A stretch of 64,000 nucleotides of DNA from Gemmata palustris (GCF_017939745.1 NZ_JAGKQQ010000001.1:1798001-1862000); one strand, 5' to 3'. Numbered from the stretch's first letter, positions 8,937 to 17,369 are shown. Notes: generated by a model from the sequence alone, not told the origin. A program made the numbers and translations.

Positions 8937-8962
8937 CAGCCACGCTCGTCTGCGAATTGGTG

Positions 8963-9976
8963 CTAAACGGCCCGCGCGAAGAACTTTTCTTTGACCTGCG
9001 GGTTCACGATCCAGTCGGCCGGCCATTCGCCCGCGAGTAATTTGACGATGGCGTTCGCCGGGAGCCGGGCCATGTCCTGGCGCGACTGTTGGTCCACACC
9101 GGCCGTGTGCGCGGTCAGAATAATGTTATCGAGTCCGAACAGCGGGTTCGTTTTCGGCGGCTCGACCTCGTACACGTCCAACCCGGCTCCCGCGATTTTG
9201 TTGGCAACGAGCGCTTCGTACAAGTCCTTTTCGTGAACCACGCCCCCGCGCGAGGTGTTCAACACGAACGCGGTCGGCTTCATGAGCGCGAGCGTCTCGC
9301 GGTTGATGAGGTTCTTCGTGAGCGGCGTTTTCGGGACGTGCAGCGTGACGATGTCCGACTGCTTCAGCAGCTCTTCGAGGGGCACGAGTTTGACGTTGTG
9401 AGCCGCGGCGAAAGCGTGATCCGGCTCGATTTCGGTCGCGATCACGTTCAGGTCGAAGGGAACCGCGCGCTTCGCCACGGCCTTCCCGATGCGCCCGAGC
9501 CCGACGATCCCGAGCGTCTGCCCGCGGAGGTTACCGACCGCCCGGCGCGGCCACAAACCGGCCCGGATTTCGGTGTCCTGTTCCCGCAGTTTGCGAGAAA
9601 GCGCGAGCATGAGCATGAAGGCGTGTTCGGCGACCGCGTCCTGGTTCGTGCCGGGCGCGTAACACACCGCGACGCCGTGATCGGTCGCAGCTTGTAGGTC
9701 CACCGCGTCGTACCCGACCCCCGCACGGGCGATGACCTTCAGGCCCGCGCCCGCGGCCGCGGCAATCACTTCCCGCGTGTAGGGTTCGCTGCCCGCGAGC
9801 GAGGCGACGCACCCCGGCAACTGGGCGAGCAGTTCCGCCACACTCATCTGTTGTTCGGTAAGAACGTTGTCGCGCGGCGGGTATTCAATAGTATATCCCG
9901 CTCCCCGAAGAATGGGGCCGTAGGTGAACTCGATCTCGCGGAGCGGGGCGGGAGCGACGAGGACGCGGCGACTCAT
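8963..9976 (-). CDS. D-2-hydroxyacid dehydrogenase (phosphoglycerate dehydrogenase-like)
   Basis: A 337-residue NAD-dependent D-isomer-specific 2-hydroxyacid dehydrogenase. The Rossmann glycines are in LGIVGLGRIGKAVAKR. The catalytic set is present in the expected order: Arg in LNTSRGGVV, Glu in GAGLDVYEVEPP, and His in ILTAHTAGV. It resembles the catalytic core of SerA, but no C-terminal ACT domain follows, so it may act in serine synthesis or on another 2-hydroxyacid. ATG 9976 (MSRRVLVAP) was preferred over the TTG at 9997. The stop is 26 bases upstream of the ABC ATPase start, so the two may share a transcript. Confidence 0.88.
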   Translation of the reverse strand: MSRRVLVAPAPLREIEFTYGPILRGAGYTIEYPPRDNVLTEQQMSVAELLAQLPGCVASLAGSEPYTREVIAAAAGAGLKVIARAGVGYDAVDLQAATDHGVAVCYAPGTNQDAVAEHAFMLMLALSRKLREQDTEIRAGLWPRRAVGNLRGQTLGIVGLGRIGKAVAKRAVPFDLNVIATEIEPDHAFAAAHNVKLVPLEELLKQSDIVTLHVPKTPLTKNLINRETLALMKPTAFVLNTSRGGVVHEKDLYEALVANKIAGAGLDVYEVEPPKTNPLFGLDNIILTAHTAGVDQQSRQDMARLPANAIVKLLAGEWPADWIVNPQVKEKFFARAV

Positions 9977-10512
9977 GGGAGATTGCTTCGGGTTCAAAAT
10001 TGGTGAGCCGGGTAGCGAAAGCAGAAGAGCCGGTACGGTCGAGTCGGTGAATGGAGCCGCAGTAATGTGGTTCCGAACCCCGTGTCTCCCGATACCCGGT
10101 ACCCGGTGTTACGAGAAGGATACAGATTCGCGTCCGTGTTGTGAATGACGCGCCCGGAAACGAACCCGCGACTAGGACACGGTGTCCGTCCGCCAAGCCC
10201 CGGACCCACGGATTTGAAGGCTTTGTTAAGGTCGGGGCGGCGGGACGTTAGGATTAGGGAACAAAAGTAGGGGCTGGGGCGCGTTTAATGCGCCGCATTT
10301 TGTGAATCGAGGCCATGTTGCTTGACGCATGACACAACCCGGCTGATGATACATTTAGAAGGTGCGGACGTCCCGCACCGCGCATCAGCCGGCATGGCTC
10401 GGTCGACGAATCGACCCCGGAGGAAGGCCCACGACAACGGTGCATTTCACACCTGTTGGGACGCGGCACCCCGCCCCTCCGGAGGCAACACCCATGCCCT
10501 GAAGGAGGCCAC
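9977..10512. other. Divergent intergenic region between dehydrogenase and rsfS
   Basis: No gene was found in these 536 bases. They contain a 13-base palindrome GGACACGGTGTCC at 10175-10187 that could be an operator, a possible rsfS promoter and leader hairpin (listed separately), and a two-codon minigene ATG CCC TGA at 10494-10502. Confidence 0.5.
10322..10379 (+). promoter_or_regulatory. Possible promoter and leader hairpin of rsfS
   Basis: TTGACG at 10322-10327 is followed after 17 bases by GATGAT (10345-10350; four of six matches to the -10 consensus). Just past the expected start of the transcript a 7-base perfect hairpin, GGTGCGG (10361-10367) with CCGCACC (10373-10379), could form. The leader to rsfS would be about 155 bases. 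No experimental support. Confidence 0.35.
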
Positions 10513-10926
10513 TTGAACACCGCTACGTTGAACACGGTGAGCACGGTGCCCGCCCCACACTCCGCCCGCCCCATTAGCAGCGCCCTTCACCGGGCCTGCC
10601 TCGCGGCGAGAACCATCGCCGACAACAAGGGGCGCGACATCTTGGTGCTGGACCTCCGTCCCTGCACCCCTTTGTTCGATTACTTCATCATCGCCACCGG
10701 CGCCAGCCGCCGCCAGATTCACACTCTGGCCGAGGAAACGGACGCCGCCCTCCGCGCCGAAGGGGACACCCGCATCGGCATCGAAGGGTACGAGGCGAGT
10801 AAGTGGATCGTGCAGGACTACGGCGACATCATGATTCACGTGTTCGACCCCGACACCCGCGACTACTACAAGCTCGAAGAGCTGTGGGCGGACGCGATCA
10901 AGGTGGACTGGGAGAACGAAGACTAA
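10513..10926 (+). CDS. rsfS: Ribosomal silencing factor RsfS
   Basis: A protein of about 137 residues of the RsfS/Iojap family, which binds ribosomal protein uL14 and blocks joining of the ribosomal subunits when nutrients are scarce. The family core is complete: LFDYFIIATGASRRQ, AEETDAALR, EGYEASKWIVQDYGDIMIHVF and YYKLEELWADA. TTG 10513 was chosen as the start because GAAGGAGG lies at 10501-10508. A two-codon open frame, ATG CCC TGA (10494-10502), with its own GGAGG at 10481-10485, ends on this ribosome binding site, which suggests translational control. The first 25 or so residues are not conserved family sequence, so a later start is possible. A hairpin follows the stop. Confidence 0.88.
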   Translation: MNTATLNTVSTVPAPHSARPISSALHRACLAARTIADNKGRDILVLDLRPCTPLFDYFIIATGASRRQIHTLAEETDAALRAEGDTRIGIEGYEASKWIVQDYGDIMIHVFDPDTRDYYKLEELWADAIKVDWENED

Positions 10927-10936
10927 ACCCGCTACC

Positions 10937-10964
10937 GCTCACGGGATGTTCCCGTGAGCCTTCC
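10937..10964 (+). terminator. Hairpin after rsfS
   Basis: GCTCACGGG (10937-10945) pairs perfectly with CCCGTGAGC (10951-10959) around a five-base loop, followed by the short pyrimidine run CTTCCT. It is a plausible weak intrinsic terminator ten bases after the rsfS stop. Confidence 0.6.
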
Positions 10965-10974
10965 TATAACGAAC

Positions 10975-11021
10975 CTGTCGGCCGAACTGCGCCTCTAAGG
11001 GGTGTCGGTTTCGGCCGACAG
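10975..11021. repeat. Inverted repeat between rsfS and argS
   Basis: CTGTCGGCCGAA (10975-10986) and TTCGGCCGACAG (11010-11021) form a perfect 12-base stem with a 23-base loop in the argS leader, 31 bases before the argS start. Confidence 0.7.
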
Positions 11022-11052
11022 TCGCTTTAGCCGAGACCCCCGGGCCGCTGAG

Positions 11053-12987
11053 ATGAACCTGCTGACGCAAATCCGTTCGCTGTTCGAGCCGGCGCTGACC
11101 GCACTCGCGCCGGACCGAGCAAAGGTACCGGACCTGCTCGCCGCCATCAAACCGGCCTCGAACGCGGACCACGGCGACTACCAGGCGAACTGCGCGATGG
11201 CGCTGGCGAAGACTTTGAATCGCCCAAAAGAAGCGCAACAAGTCGCGAAAGAGATCATCGCCGCCCTTCCCGCCAACGACGTGTTAGAAGCTCCCACGGT
11301 CGCGGGTCCGGGGTTCATCAATCTGCGCCTGAAACCGGATTTCCTCGCCAAAGCGATTGCGGGAATCGCCACTGACGCGAAGCTCGGTGTTTCACTTGCG
11401 GTGAAATCGAAGAGGTTCGTAATCGACTACAGTTCGCCGAACGTGGCGAAACCGCTCCACGTCGGGCACCTCCGCAGCACGATCATCGGCGACGCACTTA
11501 CTCGCGTCCTCCGGTTCCTCGGTCACACGGTCATCGCCGACAACCACCTCGGTGACTGGGGGACACAGTTCGGCATCCTGCTCTACGGATACCGCACGTT
11601 CCTCAACAAAGAGGCGTACAAAAAGAACCCCGTGCGCGAACTCGCGCGCCTGTACGTTCTCATCCGCAACCTCACGACGACCGTCGATATTTTGTCGCGC
11701 GGGTTCACGCACCACCGCGACGAGGCCGCGTTCCAGACGAACGCGGTCGCGGAACTGACGCGCGTGTACATCAACGGGCTGAAGCGCGCGAGTGATCCCG
11801 ACGACTATGACGACGAGGGTGGGGCGAAAGGGCCGCCCGCTCCCAACCCAGTCGCGAACGCTTGTCGCGAGGAAACTGCAAAACTCCACACCGGCGACGC
11901 GGAGAACCTGAAACTGTGGCACGAGTTCATGCCGCCGTGCATGGAGGAGATCCACAAGGTTTACAGGAAGCTCGAAATCCTGCCGTTCGACCACGAGCAC
12001 GGCGAGAGCTTCTACCAGCCCATGCTCACCGACGTGGTCGAATCGATCCAGGCCGCGGGGGTGTCGGAAGAGGGCGAGGGGGGATCGCTCATCATCCGCT
12101 TCGGGCCGGAGAACGTGTCTCTGATCCGCAAGCGCGACGGCGCGTTCACCTACACCACCACCGATCTCGCGACGGTCAAGTACCGCGCCGAGACGTTCAA
12201 GCCGGATGTGGCGCTGTACGTCGTGGACTTCCGCCAGGGACAGCACTTCGCCAACGTGTTCGAGGGCGCGCGCCGCTGGGGGTACACCTCAATGGCACTC
12301 GAACACGTGAAGTTCGGTTCGGTACTCGGCAAGGACGGGAAGCCCCTCAAGACGCGCGAGGGCGGTGCCACGGAACTGATGCAACTGCTCGAACGGGCGG
12401 TTGAACTCGGCGGCAGCCTGTTCGAGTTGATCCACTGGAAGCGCAGCGCGCAGGGGCACGACGTCCCAAACTGGGACGAGTTCGCTGAAGAAGAGAAAAC
12501 CAATATCGCATCGGCGATCGGAATCGGTGCGGTGAAATACGCGGACCTGAGTCAAAACCGCACCACCGATTATACGTTCGACTTCGCGAAAATGCTCGCG
12601 ACGAACGGTAACACGGCTACGTACATGCAGTACGCATACGCGCGCTGCCGTGCGATCTTCCGCAAGGGCGAGGTTAATGAATCGCGTTTCCGCACGAACC
12701 CGCCGGCGCTGATTACTTCACACGCGGCCGAACGCGCGCTAGTGCTCCAGTTGCTGCGCTTTCCGGAAGCGGTCGAAGCAGCGGCGGCGGACTACTCGCC
12801 GCACCTCATTACCAGCTATTTGTGGGATTTGGCAAAGAGTTACAGCGTGTTCTTCGAGAACTGCCCGGTGCTGAAGGCCGAGACCCCGGAACTGAAAGAC
12901 AGCCGCCTGTTGCTGGTCGATCTGGTCAGCCGGGTCATCAAACAGGCGCTCGATTTACTCGGCATTCGTGTTGTCGAGCGCATGTGA
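11053..12987 (+). CDS. argS: Arginyl-tRNA synthetase
   Basis: A 644-residue class I synthetase that charges tRNA-Arg. The N-terminal additional domain has NADHGDYQANCAM, characteristic of ArgRS. The catalytic domain begins VIDYSSPNVAKPLHVGHLRS with the HIGH-type motif HVGH at residues 136-139, and LGDWGTQFG follows. DLATVKYR, YVVDFRQGQHF and LKTREGG match the later catalytic segments; ArgRS often lacks a standard KMSKS. The C-terminal helical anticodon domain ends ALDLLGIRVVERM. ATG 11053 was chosen over the GTG at 11002, since residues before MNLLTQIRS are not family sequence and would lie in the inverted repeat. An insertion of about 50 residues after NHLGDWGTQFG lengthens the protein slightly. 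Confidence 0.95.
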   Translation: MNLLTQIRSLFEPALTALAPDRAKVPDLLAAIKPASNADHGDYQANCAMALAKTLNRPKEAQQVAKEIIAALPANDVLEAPTVAGPGFINLRLKPDFLAKAIAGIATDAKLGVSLAVKSKRFVIDYSSPNVAKPLHVGHLRSTIIGDALTRVLRFLGHTVIADNHLGDWGTQFGILLYGYRTFLNKEAYKKNPVRELARLYVLIRNLTTTVDILSRGFTHHRDEAAFQTNAVAELTRVYINGLKRASDPDDYDDEGGAKGPPAPNPVANACREETAKLHTGDAENLKLWHEFMPPCMEEIHKVYRKLEILPFDHEHGESFYQPMLTDVVESIQAAGVSEEGEGGSLIIRFGPENVSLIRKRDGAFTYTTTDLATVKYRAETFKPDVALYVVDFRQGQHFANVFEGARRWGYTSMALEHVKFGSVLGKDGKPLKTREGGATELMQLLERAVELGGSLFELIHWKRSAQGHDVPNWDEFAEEEKTNIASAIGIGAVKYADLSQNRTTDYTFDFAKMLATNGNTATYMQYAYARCRAIFRKGEVNESRFRTNPPALITSHAAERALVLQLLRFPEAVEAAAADYSPHLITSYLWDLAKSYSVFFENCPVLKAETPELKDSRLLLVDLVSRVIKQALDLLGIRVVERM

Positions 12988-12994
12988 ATATCAT

Positions 12995-13096
12995 GTAGGG
13001 TGGGTCGAGGTTCGCGCTTCGCGGGCCGAAGGCCCACCACCAACCAACGGCGGAAAAGGTGGGCCTTCGCCGCAAAGCCGGCTCGACCCACCCTAC
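12995..13096. repeat. Nested palindromic repeat between argS and obg (TAGGGTGGGTCGAG family)
   Basis: Outer arms GTAGGGTGGGTCGAG (12995-13009) and CTCGACCCACCCTAC (13082-13096) are perfect complements. An inner pair, GAAGGCCCACC (13028-13038) with GGTGGGCCTTC (13058-13068), nests inside. It fills almost the whole gap between the genes and ends nine bases before the obg start. Confidence 0.9.
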
Positions 13097-13105
13097 GAGA
13101 AACCC

Positions 13106-14224
13106 ATGTTCGTCGATCGCGTTGAACTGTTCGTGAAGGGCGGGGACGGGGGCCGCGGGGCCTCGTCGTTCCGCCGGGAAAAATTCATCCCGCTCGGCGG
13201 GCCGGACGGCGGGGACGGGGGCAACGGCGGGTCGGTCATCGTCCGCGCCGACCCGAACGCGGACAACCTCGCCGGCCTCACGATGAAAAAGCACTGGAAG
13301 GCCAGGAGCGGCGAGGCCGGAGGGGGGGCGAAGTGCGCCGGCAAGAACGCCGAGGGCATTGTGCTGCTCGTGCCGCCGGGGACCATTGTCCGCGACCGCG
13401 AGCGCGGGCACGTGCTCAAAGACCTCGTGCAACCCGGCGACGAAGTGATCGTCGCCAAGGGCGGGCGCGGCGGGCGCGGGAACGTCCACTTCAAGAGTTC
13501 GACCAACCGCGCGCCGCGCGAGTACGAGCCGGGCGAAGAGGGCGAGGAGCGCTGGATCTCGCTCGAACTGAAGGTGATCGCGGACGCGGGCCTGGTCGGG
13601 TTCCCGAACGCGGGCAAGTCCACGTTGCTCTCGCGCGTGTCGCGCGCCACGCCGGAAATCGCCTCGTACCCGTTCACGACGAAGTCCCCGAACCTCGGCA
13701 TCGTCACCATCGGCGACAACGGGTTCGTTCTCGCCGACCTGCCCGGGCTCATTGAGGGCGCGGCGCAGGGCGTGGGGTTGGGCCACGAGTTCCTGCGGCA
13801 CGTCGAGCGCACGCGCGTGCTCATTCACCTCGTCGAACCGTTCCCATCGGACGGCGCCGACCCGGTCAAGAACTACCACTCGATCCGGAAGGAACTGCGC
13901 GAGTACGCAATCCCACTCGACGGCAAACCGGAAGTGGTGTGCGTGAGCAAGGCCGAACTGACCGGCGCAAACGAAGTGCGCGACCAGCTCGCCGCGGACC
14001 TCGGGCGCGAGGTACTGCTCATCTCGGCCGTAACCGGCGAGGGGCTTCAGCTCGTGGTCGGCCGCGTAGCGCAGATGCTCGACACCATCAAGCGCGAAGA
14101 GGCCGAAGCCGCCGCGCGCAAGAAGCCGATCGAGTTCTCGACCGAAGGCGCGATCCGCACCAGTGACTTCCAAACCACTTCGGTTGCGAGCATCACCCCG
14201 CCGAGCGACGAGGCCAAGCCGTGA
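13106..14224 (+). CDS. obg: GTPase Obg
   Basis: A 372-residue ribosome-assembly GTPase. The glycine-rich OBG fold occupies about residues 1-160 (VKGGDGGRGASSFRREK, GGDGGNGGSV, KGGRGGRGN). The G domain follows, with G1 GFPNAGKS at 165-172, switch TTKSPNLG, G3 DLPGLIEGA and a G4-like SKAE in place of NKxD. The C-terminal tail is short and lacks the TGS-like Obg C-terminal domain of some homologues. ATG 13106 was chosen over the upstream in-frame start, which would translate the palindromic repeat. The stop overlaps the next start (GTGA at 14221), so obg, coaX and the mnmE-like gene form a translationally coupled set. Confidence 0.94.
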   Translation: MFVDRVELFVKGGDGGRGASSFRREKFIPLGGPDGGDGGNGGSVIVRADPNADNLAGLTMKKHWKARSGEAGGGAKCAGKNAEGIVLLVPPGTIVRDRERGHVLKDLVQPGDEVIVAKGGRGGRGNVHFKSSTNRAPREYEPGEEGEERWISLELKVIADAGLVGFPNAGKSTLLSRVSRATPEIASYPFTTKSPNLGIVTIGDNGFVLADLPGLIEGAAQGVGLGHEFLRHVERTRVLIHLVEPFPSDGADPVKNYHSIRKELREYAIPLDGKPEVVCVSKAELTGANEVRDQLAADLGREVLLISAVTGEGLQLVVGRVAQMLDTIKREEAEAAARKKPIEFSTEGAIRTSDFQTTSVASITPPSDEAKP

Positions 14225-14979
14225 CGCCGGACGTGGTGGTGGACATTGGCAACACGCGAATGAAGTGGGGCCGGTGTACGGGCGGGCGCGTCACGGAGAT
14301 GGTGTCCCTTCCGCTCGACGAACCCGAAAGTTGGACTGAACAACTCGCCCTTTGGGATTTACCAATCTCGCTGAGTTGGGCCGCGGCGAGCGTGAACCCG
14401 GCCGTCAGCGACCAGTTCCAGGCATGGGTGACGGGCGCGGACAGTGAGGTCGTGTTCCTCCGCGACTACCGCGACGTGCCGCTCAGCTACGACGTCGACC
14501 ACCCGGAGCGAGTCGGAATTGATCGGCTGACGAACGCTTTCGCAGCCCACTGCTTCGCTCATCCCCACCCCGCCATTGTGATTTCGGTCGGCACCGCGGT
14601 GACCATCGACTTGATCGACGAACGGGGCGTGTTCCACGGCGGCGTCATCTTCCCCGGGCCGCGCCTGATGGCCTACTCGTTACACGCACACACGGCGAAA
14701 CTCCCGCTCGTCGATGCCGACACGCTCCCCACCGTCGTTGCACCGGGTAAGAACACCACGGACGCGATCCTGGCCGGTATTCGCGCGGCGATCGTCGGCG
14801 CCACGATTCTGCTCGTCAATCACTACGCCGAAGACGACGCGACGCCCTGGGTGTTCGTCACCGGGGGGGCCGCGGGCGACCTCGAGCAGTTCGACTTCGG
14901 CGCGCGATTTAAGGGCACGCAGGCACTTCCGACGCTGACGCTCGAAGGTATCCGCATCGCGGCGGAGACACTGCCATGA
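14221..14979 (+). CDS. coaX: Type III pantothenate kinase
   Basis: A 252-residue CoaX-type kinase that phosphorylates pantothenate in the first step of coenzyme A synthesis. Signature pieces are the phosphate-binding DIGNTRMKW near the N-terminus, GIDRLTNAFAAH, SVGTAVTIDLI (with the catalytic Asp in GIDR and the second phosphate loop at GTA), FPGPRLMAYSLHAHTAKLP and NTTDAILAGI, ending with VTGGAA. The GTG start overlaps the obg stop by three bases, and its own TGA overlaps the ATG of the next gene, so expression is likely coupled. No other CoA gene is adjacent. Confidence 0.92.
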   Translation: MTPDVVVDIGNTRMKWGRCTGGRVTEMVSLPLDEPESWTEQLALWDLPISLSWAAASVNPAVSDQFQAWVTGADSEVVFLRDYRDVPLSYDVDHPERVGIDRLTNAFAAHCFAHPHPAIVISVGTAVTIDLIDERGVFHGGVIFPGPRLMAYSLHAHTAKLPLVDADTLPTVVAPGKNTTDAILAGIRAAIVGATILLVNHYAEDDATPWVFVTGGAAGDLEQFDFGARFKGTQALPTLTLEGIRIAAETLP

Positions 14980-16154
14980 GTGACACCACGGTGTCACTGT
15001 TGACGCCGCCCAGCGCCGGGGCGATCGCCACAATCGAAGTGCGCGGGGCGCGTGCGTGGGAACTCGCCCGACAACTCTTCAAACCCGCGGGCAAGCCGTT
15101 ACCGGAAGCGCCCGCGGTGAACCGCTTCTGGTTCGGCACCCTCGGAAACGATGAAGTCGTCCTCGCGGTCACGGCCCCCCCTTGCGGTCGCGGCTCGTCG
15201 ATCACGTCGGCTAACGAGCCGCGATCGCAAGGGAGCGGGGCAACGACTACGACCATCGAAATTCACTGCCACGGTGGGCGCCGGGTCGTGCGCTGGGTGA
15301 TGGAACAATTCCTGACACGCGGGTGCCTCGAACGCGCCGCGCCTCCACAGAACGAGGGGTTCGACCTACTGCAGCGCGCCCCGACACTCCGTACCGCGTC
15401 CATCCTGCTCGATCAACTCACCGGCGCGTTCGAGCGCGAGGTTCGGCGCATTATTGCTCTTATCGAAACCGCTCCGGTGGAGGCACAAGCCTCGCTCCGT
15501 CAACTCGCGGAACTCGGCAACACCGTCGGTCGGCACCTCACCGAGCCGTGGAAGGTGGTCATTGCGGGTCCGCCGAACGTCGGGAAGAGCTCGCTCATCA
15601 ACGCACTCGCGGGGTACCAGCGTTCGGTCGTGTCCGAGGTGGCCGGCACCACGCGGGACGTCGTGAGTGTCCGGGTGGCGCTTGAGGGATGGCCGGTCGA
15701 ACTGATCGACACCGCCGGCTTACGCGACGCGACGGGACTCGAAGCCGAAGGAATTGCGCGCGCGCACGAAGCGCTCCGAACCGCGAACCGGCTCGTGTGG
15801 GTGACCGATATTACCGACGCGAGCGCCCGCGTACCCGATCTCGATTTGCCCACAAACGGCGAACGGATTGTGGTCGCGAACAAGTGCGATCAACCGGCCG
15901 CGTGGGACGTGACCGCCCTGCCCCACTTCGACGGGACCGTGAAGGCGATCCCCGTATCGGCGAAAACCGGCGCGGGGTTGCCGGAACTGATAACGGCCCT
16001 GATCGCAAACTTCCCCTCCCCTCCCGGCGGCGCAGCCGTGCCGTACACACCGCACCTCATCGAATTGGTAATCGAAGCTGCCACAAGCGCCCGACATGCG
16101 AAGTGGGCCGACGCTGCGAACCTCCTGCGCGATACGCTCGCTGCGAGCGAATGA
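14976..16154 (+). CDS. MnmE-like GTPase, C-terminally short and with a repeat in the coding sequence
   Basis: A 392-residue relative of the tRNA-modification GTPase MnmE (usually about 450 residues). The N-terminal folate-binding domain is recognisable (PPSAGAIATIEVRG, EIHCHGG). The G domain has G1 GPPNVGKSS (about 198-206), GTTRD, G3 DTAGLRD (about 244) and G4 NKCD (about 302). Two departures from the family stand out. The conserved SYTGED segment before EIHCHGG is replaced by about 20 residues encoded by a palindromic repeat (15179-15233). The C-terminal helical domain is cut short and has no CIGK-type motif, whose cysteine is needed for modification. It may be a GTPase with another role; the name MnmE should be used with care. 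Confidence 0.8.
   Translation: MSDTTVSLLTPPSAGAIATIEVRGARAWELARQLFKPAGKPLPEAPAVNRFWFGTLGNDEVVLAVTAPPCGRGSSITSANEPRSQGSGATTTTIEIHCHGGRRVVRWVMEQFLTRGCLERAAPPQNEGFDLLQRAPTLRTASILLDQLTGAFEREVRRIIALIETAPVEAQASLRQLAELGNTVGRHLTEPWKVVIAGPPNVGKSSLINALAGYQRSVVSEVAGTTRDVVSVRVALEGWPVELIDTAGLRDATGLEAEGIARAHEALRTANRLVWVTDITDASARVPDLDLPTNGERIVVANKCDQPAAWDVTALPHFDGTVKAIPVSAKTGAGLPELITALIANFPSPPGGAAVPYTPHLIELVIEAATSARHAKWADAANLLRDTLAASE
15179..15233. repeat. Palindromic repeat inside the mnmE-like coding sequence
   Basis: CCCTTGCGGTCGCGGCTCGT (15179-15198) pairs with its complement at 15214-15233 with one mismatch. It is the same family as 7924-7984 and is read in frame as about 18-20 residues rich in Ser, Arg and Gly. 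Confidence 0.9.
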
Positions 16155-16346
16155 CGCCAAGTCGTGCGGATTGGTGTCTGCTGGGATGGCAACGCCACGT
16201 TGTGAGCGGTGCATCACGTACCATAAATTGCAACAAATGACACTTAGATCACTAGCGGCGCGCGATATAATCCAGCAGGCAGAAGTCGTGCATTTGCGGT
16301 CACCGGGATCGCGCGAAGCACGCTCCGCGGGGTCGAAATCGGGTGA

Positions 16347-16373
16347 GGGGCCAAAATGTTAGCGAATGTCAGC
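16347..16373 (-). promoter_or_regulatory. Tandem decamer box, copy 1
   Basis: On the minus strand two 10-base units follow each other, GCTGACATTC and GCTAACATTT, then TGGCCCC. A 10-base period puts the two units on the same face of the helix, as for a dimeric DNA-binding protein on a direct repeat. Similar boxes are at 16463, 28464 and 28570. Confidence 0.45.
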
Positions 16374-16462
16374 CGCGCCCCGCGAGAGAACGAGAATGTG
16401 CAGTGATTTACTGTGCAAGAGGAGCGTTGGCACACGCTGAGAAGTCCGCCCACGCGACTCTC

Positions 16463-16491
16463 CGGGGCGGAAAATGTTAGCGAATGTTAGC
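16463..16491 (-). promoter_or_regulatory. Tandem decamer box, copy 2
   Basis: On the minus strand the units are GCTAACATTC and GCTAACATTT, followed by TCCGCCCCG. It lies 123 bases before the DUF1080 start and 90 bases from copy 1, in the same orientation. Confidence 0.45.
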
Positions 16492-16613
16492 CCGAACGTA
16501 GCGGGTGCGGGACACGAACCGATGGGGCGGGGCGCGAACCCTTGCCGTTCGCACCCACGCGGGTAGCTTGATGCCGCCTACCTTCCCGTACCACGTTCAC
16601 GGAGACACGCTCG

Positions 16614-17324
16614 ATGTCCCGCATCGTACACCTCACCGCACTCGCGCTCATCGCGGTCGCGGCCCCCACCGCCCGCAGCGAAGACAACAAGCCGCCCGAG
16701 GGATTCACCGCCCTCTTCAACGGTAAGAACCTCGACGGGTGGCAGGGCAACATCGACATGAACCAGCGCCGCACGCTGACGAAGGAGAAGCAGGACGAGC
16801 TCCTGAAGCAGCGCACGAAGTCCGCGCTCGAACACTGGACGGTAAAGGACGGCGTCATCACGTGTACCGGCAAGGGCGGCGTCAGCCTCCAGACCGCGGT
16901 GGACTACGGCAACTTCGAGCTCATGGTGGACTGGAAGATCGAAAAGCGGGGCGACAGCGGGATCTACCTCCGTGGGCAACCGCAGGTTCAAATCTGGGAC
17001 TCAGAGAACCTCGACCCGAGTCTGAAGGCGGACGCGGGCTTGGGGTCCGGCGGGTTGTGGAACAACAGTCCGGCCGGTTCCAAGGGGCAGAAGCCGCTGA
17101 AGAAGGCCGACAAGCCGGTCGGCGAGTGGAACACGTTCCACATCACGGTGATCGGCGAAGAGGTGACGGTGAAGCTGAACGGGGAACTGATCGTCGATAA
17201 GGTGCGGCTCCAAAACTTCTGGGAGAAGGGCAAGCCGCTCCCAACGGCAGGCCCGATCGAGCTCCAGTTCCACGACCACCCGCTGTGGTTCAAGAACATC
17301 TACATCAAGGAACTGACAAAATAG
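16614..17324 (+). CDS. DUF1080 (3-keto-disaccharide hydrolase-like) exported protein
   Basis: A 236-residue exported protein with one DUF1080 domain (3-keto-disaccharide hydrolase-like beta-sandwich), a family much expanded in planctomycetes. A signal peptide covers about residues 1-22 (basic start, hydrophobic ALALIAVAA, cleavage near ARS-ED). The domain shows GFTALFNGKNLDGW at its start, WTVKDGVITCTGKGG, NFELMVDWKI, GDSGIYLRG, WNTFHI, LNGELIVDKV and GPIELQFHDHPLWFKNIYIKEL at the end, all usual positions. It probably acts on sugars outside the cytoplasm. It stands alone, with two decamer boxes upstream and a hairpin 17 bases after the stop. Confidence 0.88.
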   Translation: MSRIVHLTALALIAVAAPTARSEDNKPPEGFTALFNGKNLDGWQGNIDMNQRRTLTKEKQDELLKQRTKSALEHWTVKDGVITCTGKGGVSLQTAVDYGNFELMVDWKIEKRGDSGIYLRGQPQVQIWDSENLDPSLKADAGLGSGGLWNNSPAGSKGQKPLKKADKPVGEWNTFHITVIGEEVTVKLNGELIVDKVRLQNFWEKGKPLPTAGPIELQFHDHPLWFKNIYIKELTK

Positions 17325-17340
17325 GAACGATCCGCTAAAC

Positions 17341-17369
17341 GGTTGTCCCATCAACGATTTGGGGCAACC
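17341..17369 (+). terminator. Hairpin after the DUF1080 gene
   Basis: GGTTGTCCC (17341-17349) pairs with GGGGCAACC (17361-17369) with one wobble and an 11-base loop. No T run follows. Confidence 0.45.

Larger units (their letters stand above)
16155..16613. other. Intergenic region upstream of the DUF1080 gene
   Basis: No gene was recognised in these 459 bases. The region carries two copies of a tandem decamer box (listed separately), and the ribosome binding site of the next gene is not strong (GGAGACACGCTCG before ATG 16614). Confidence 0.5.

Noticed and set aside
12968..13105. Upstream extension of obg
   Set aside because: The extra 46 codons translate the palindromic repeat; the family N-terminus begins at ATG 13106.
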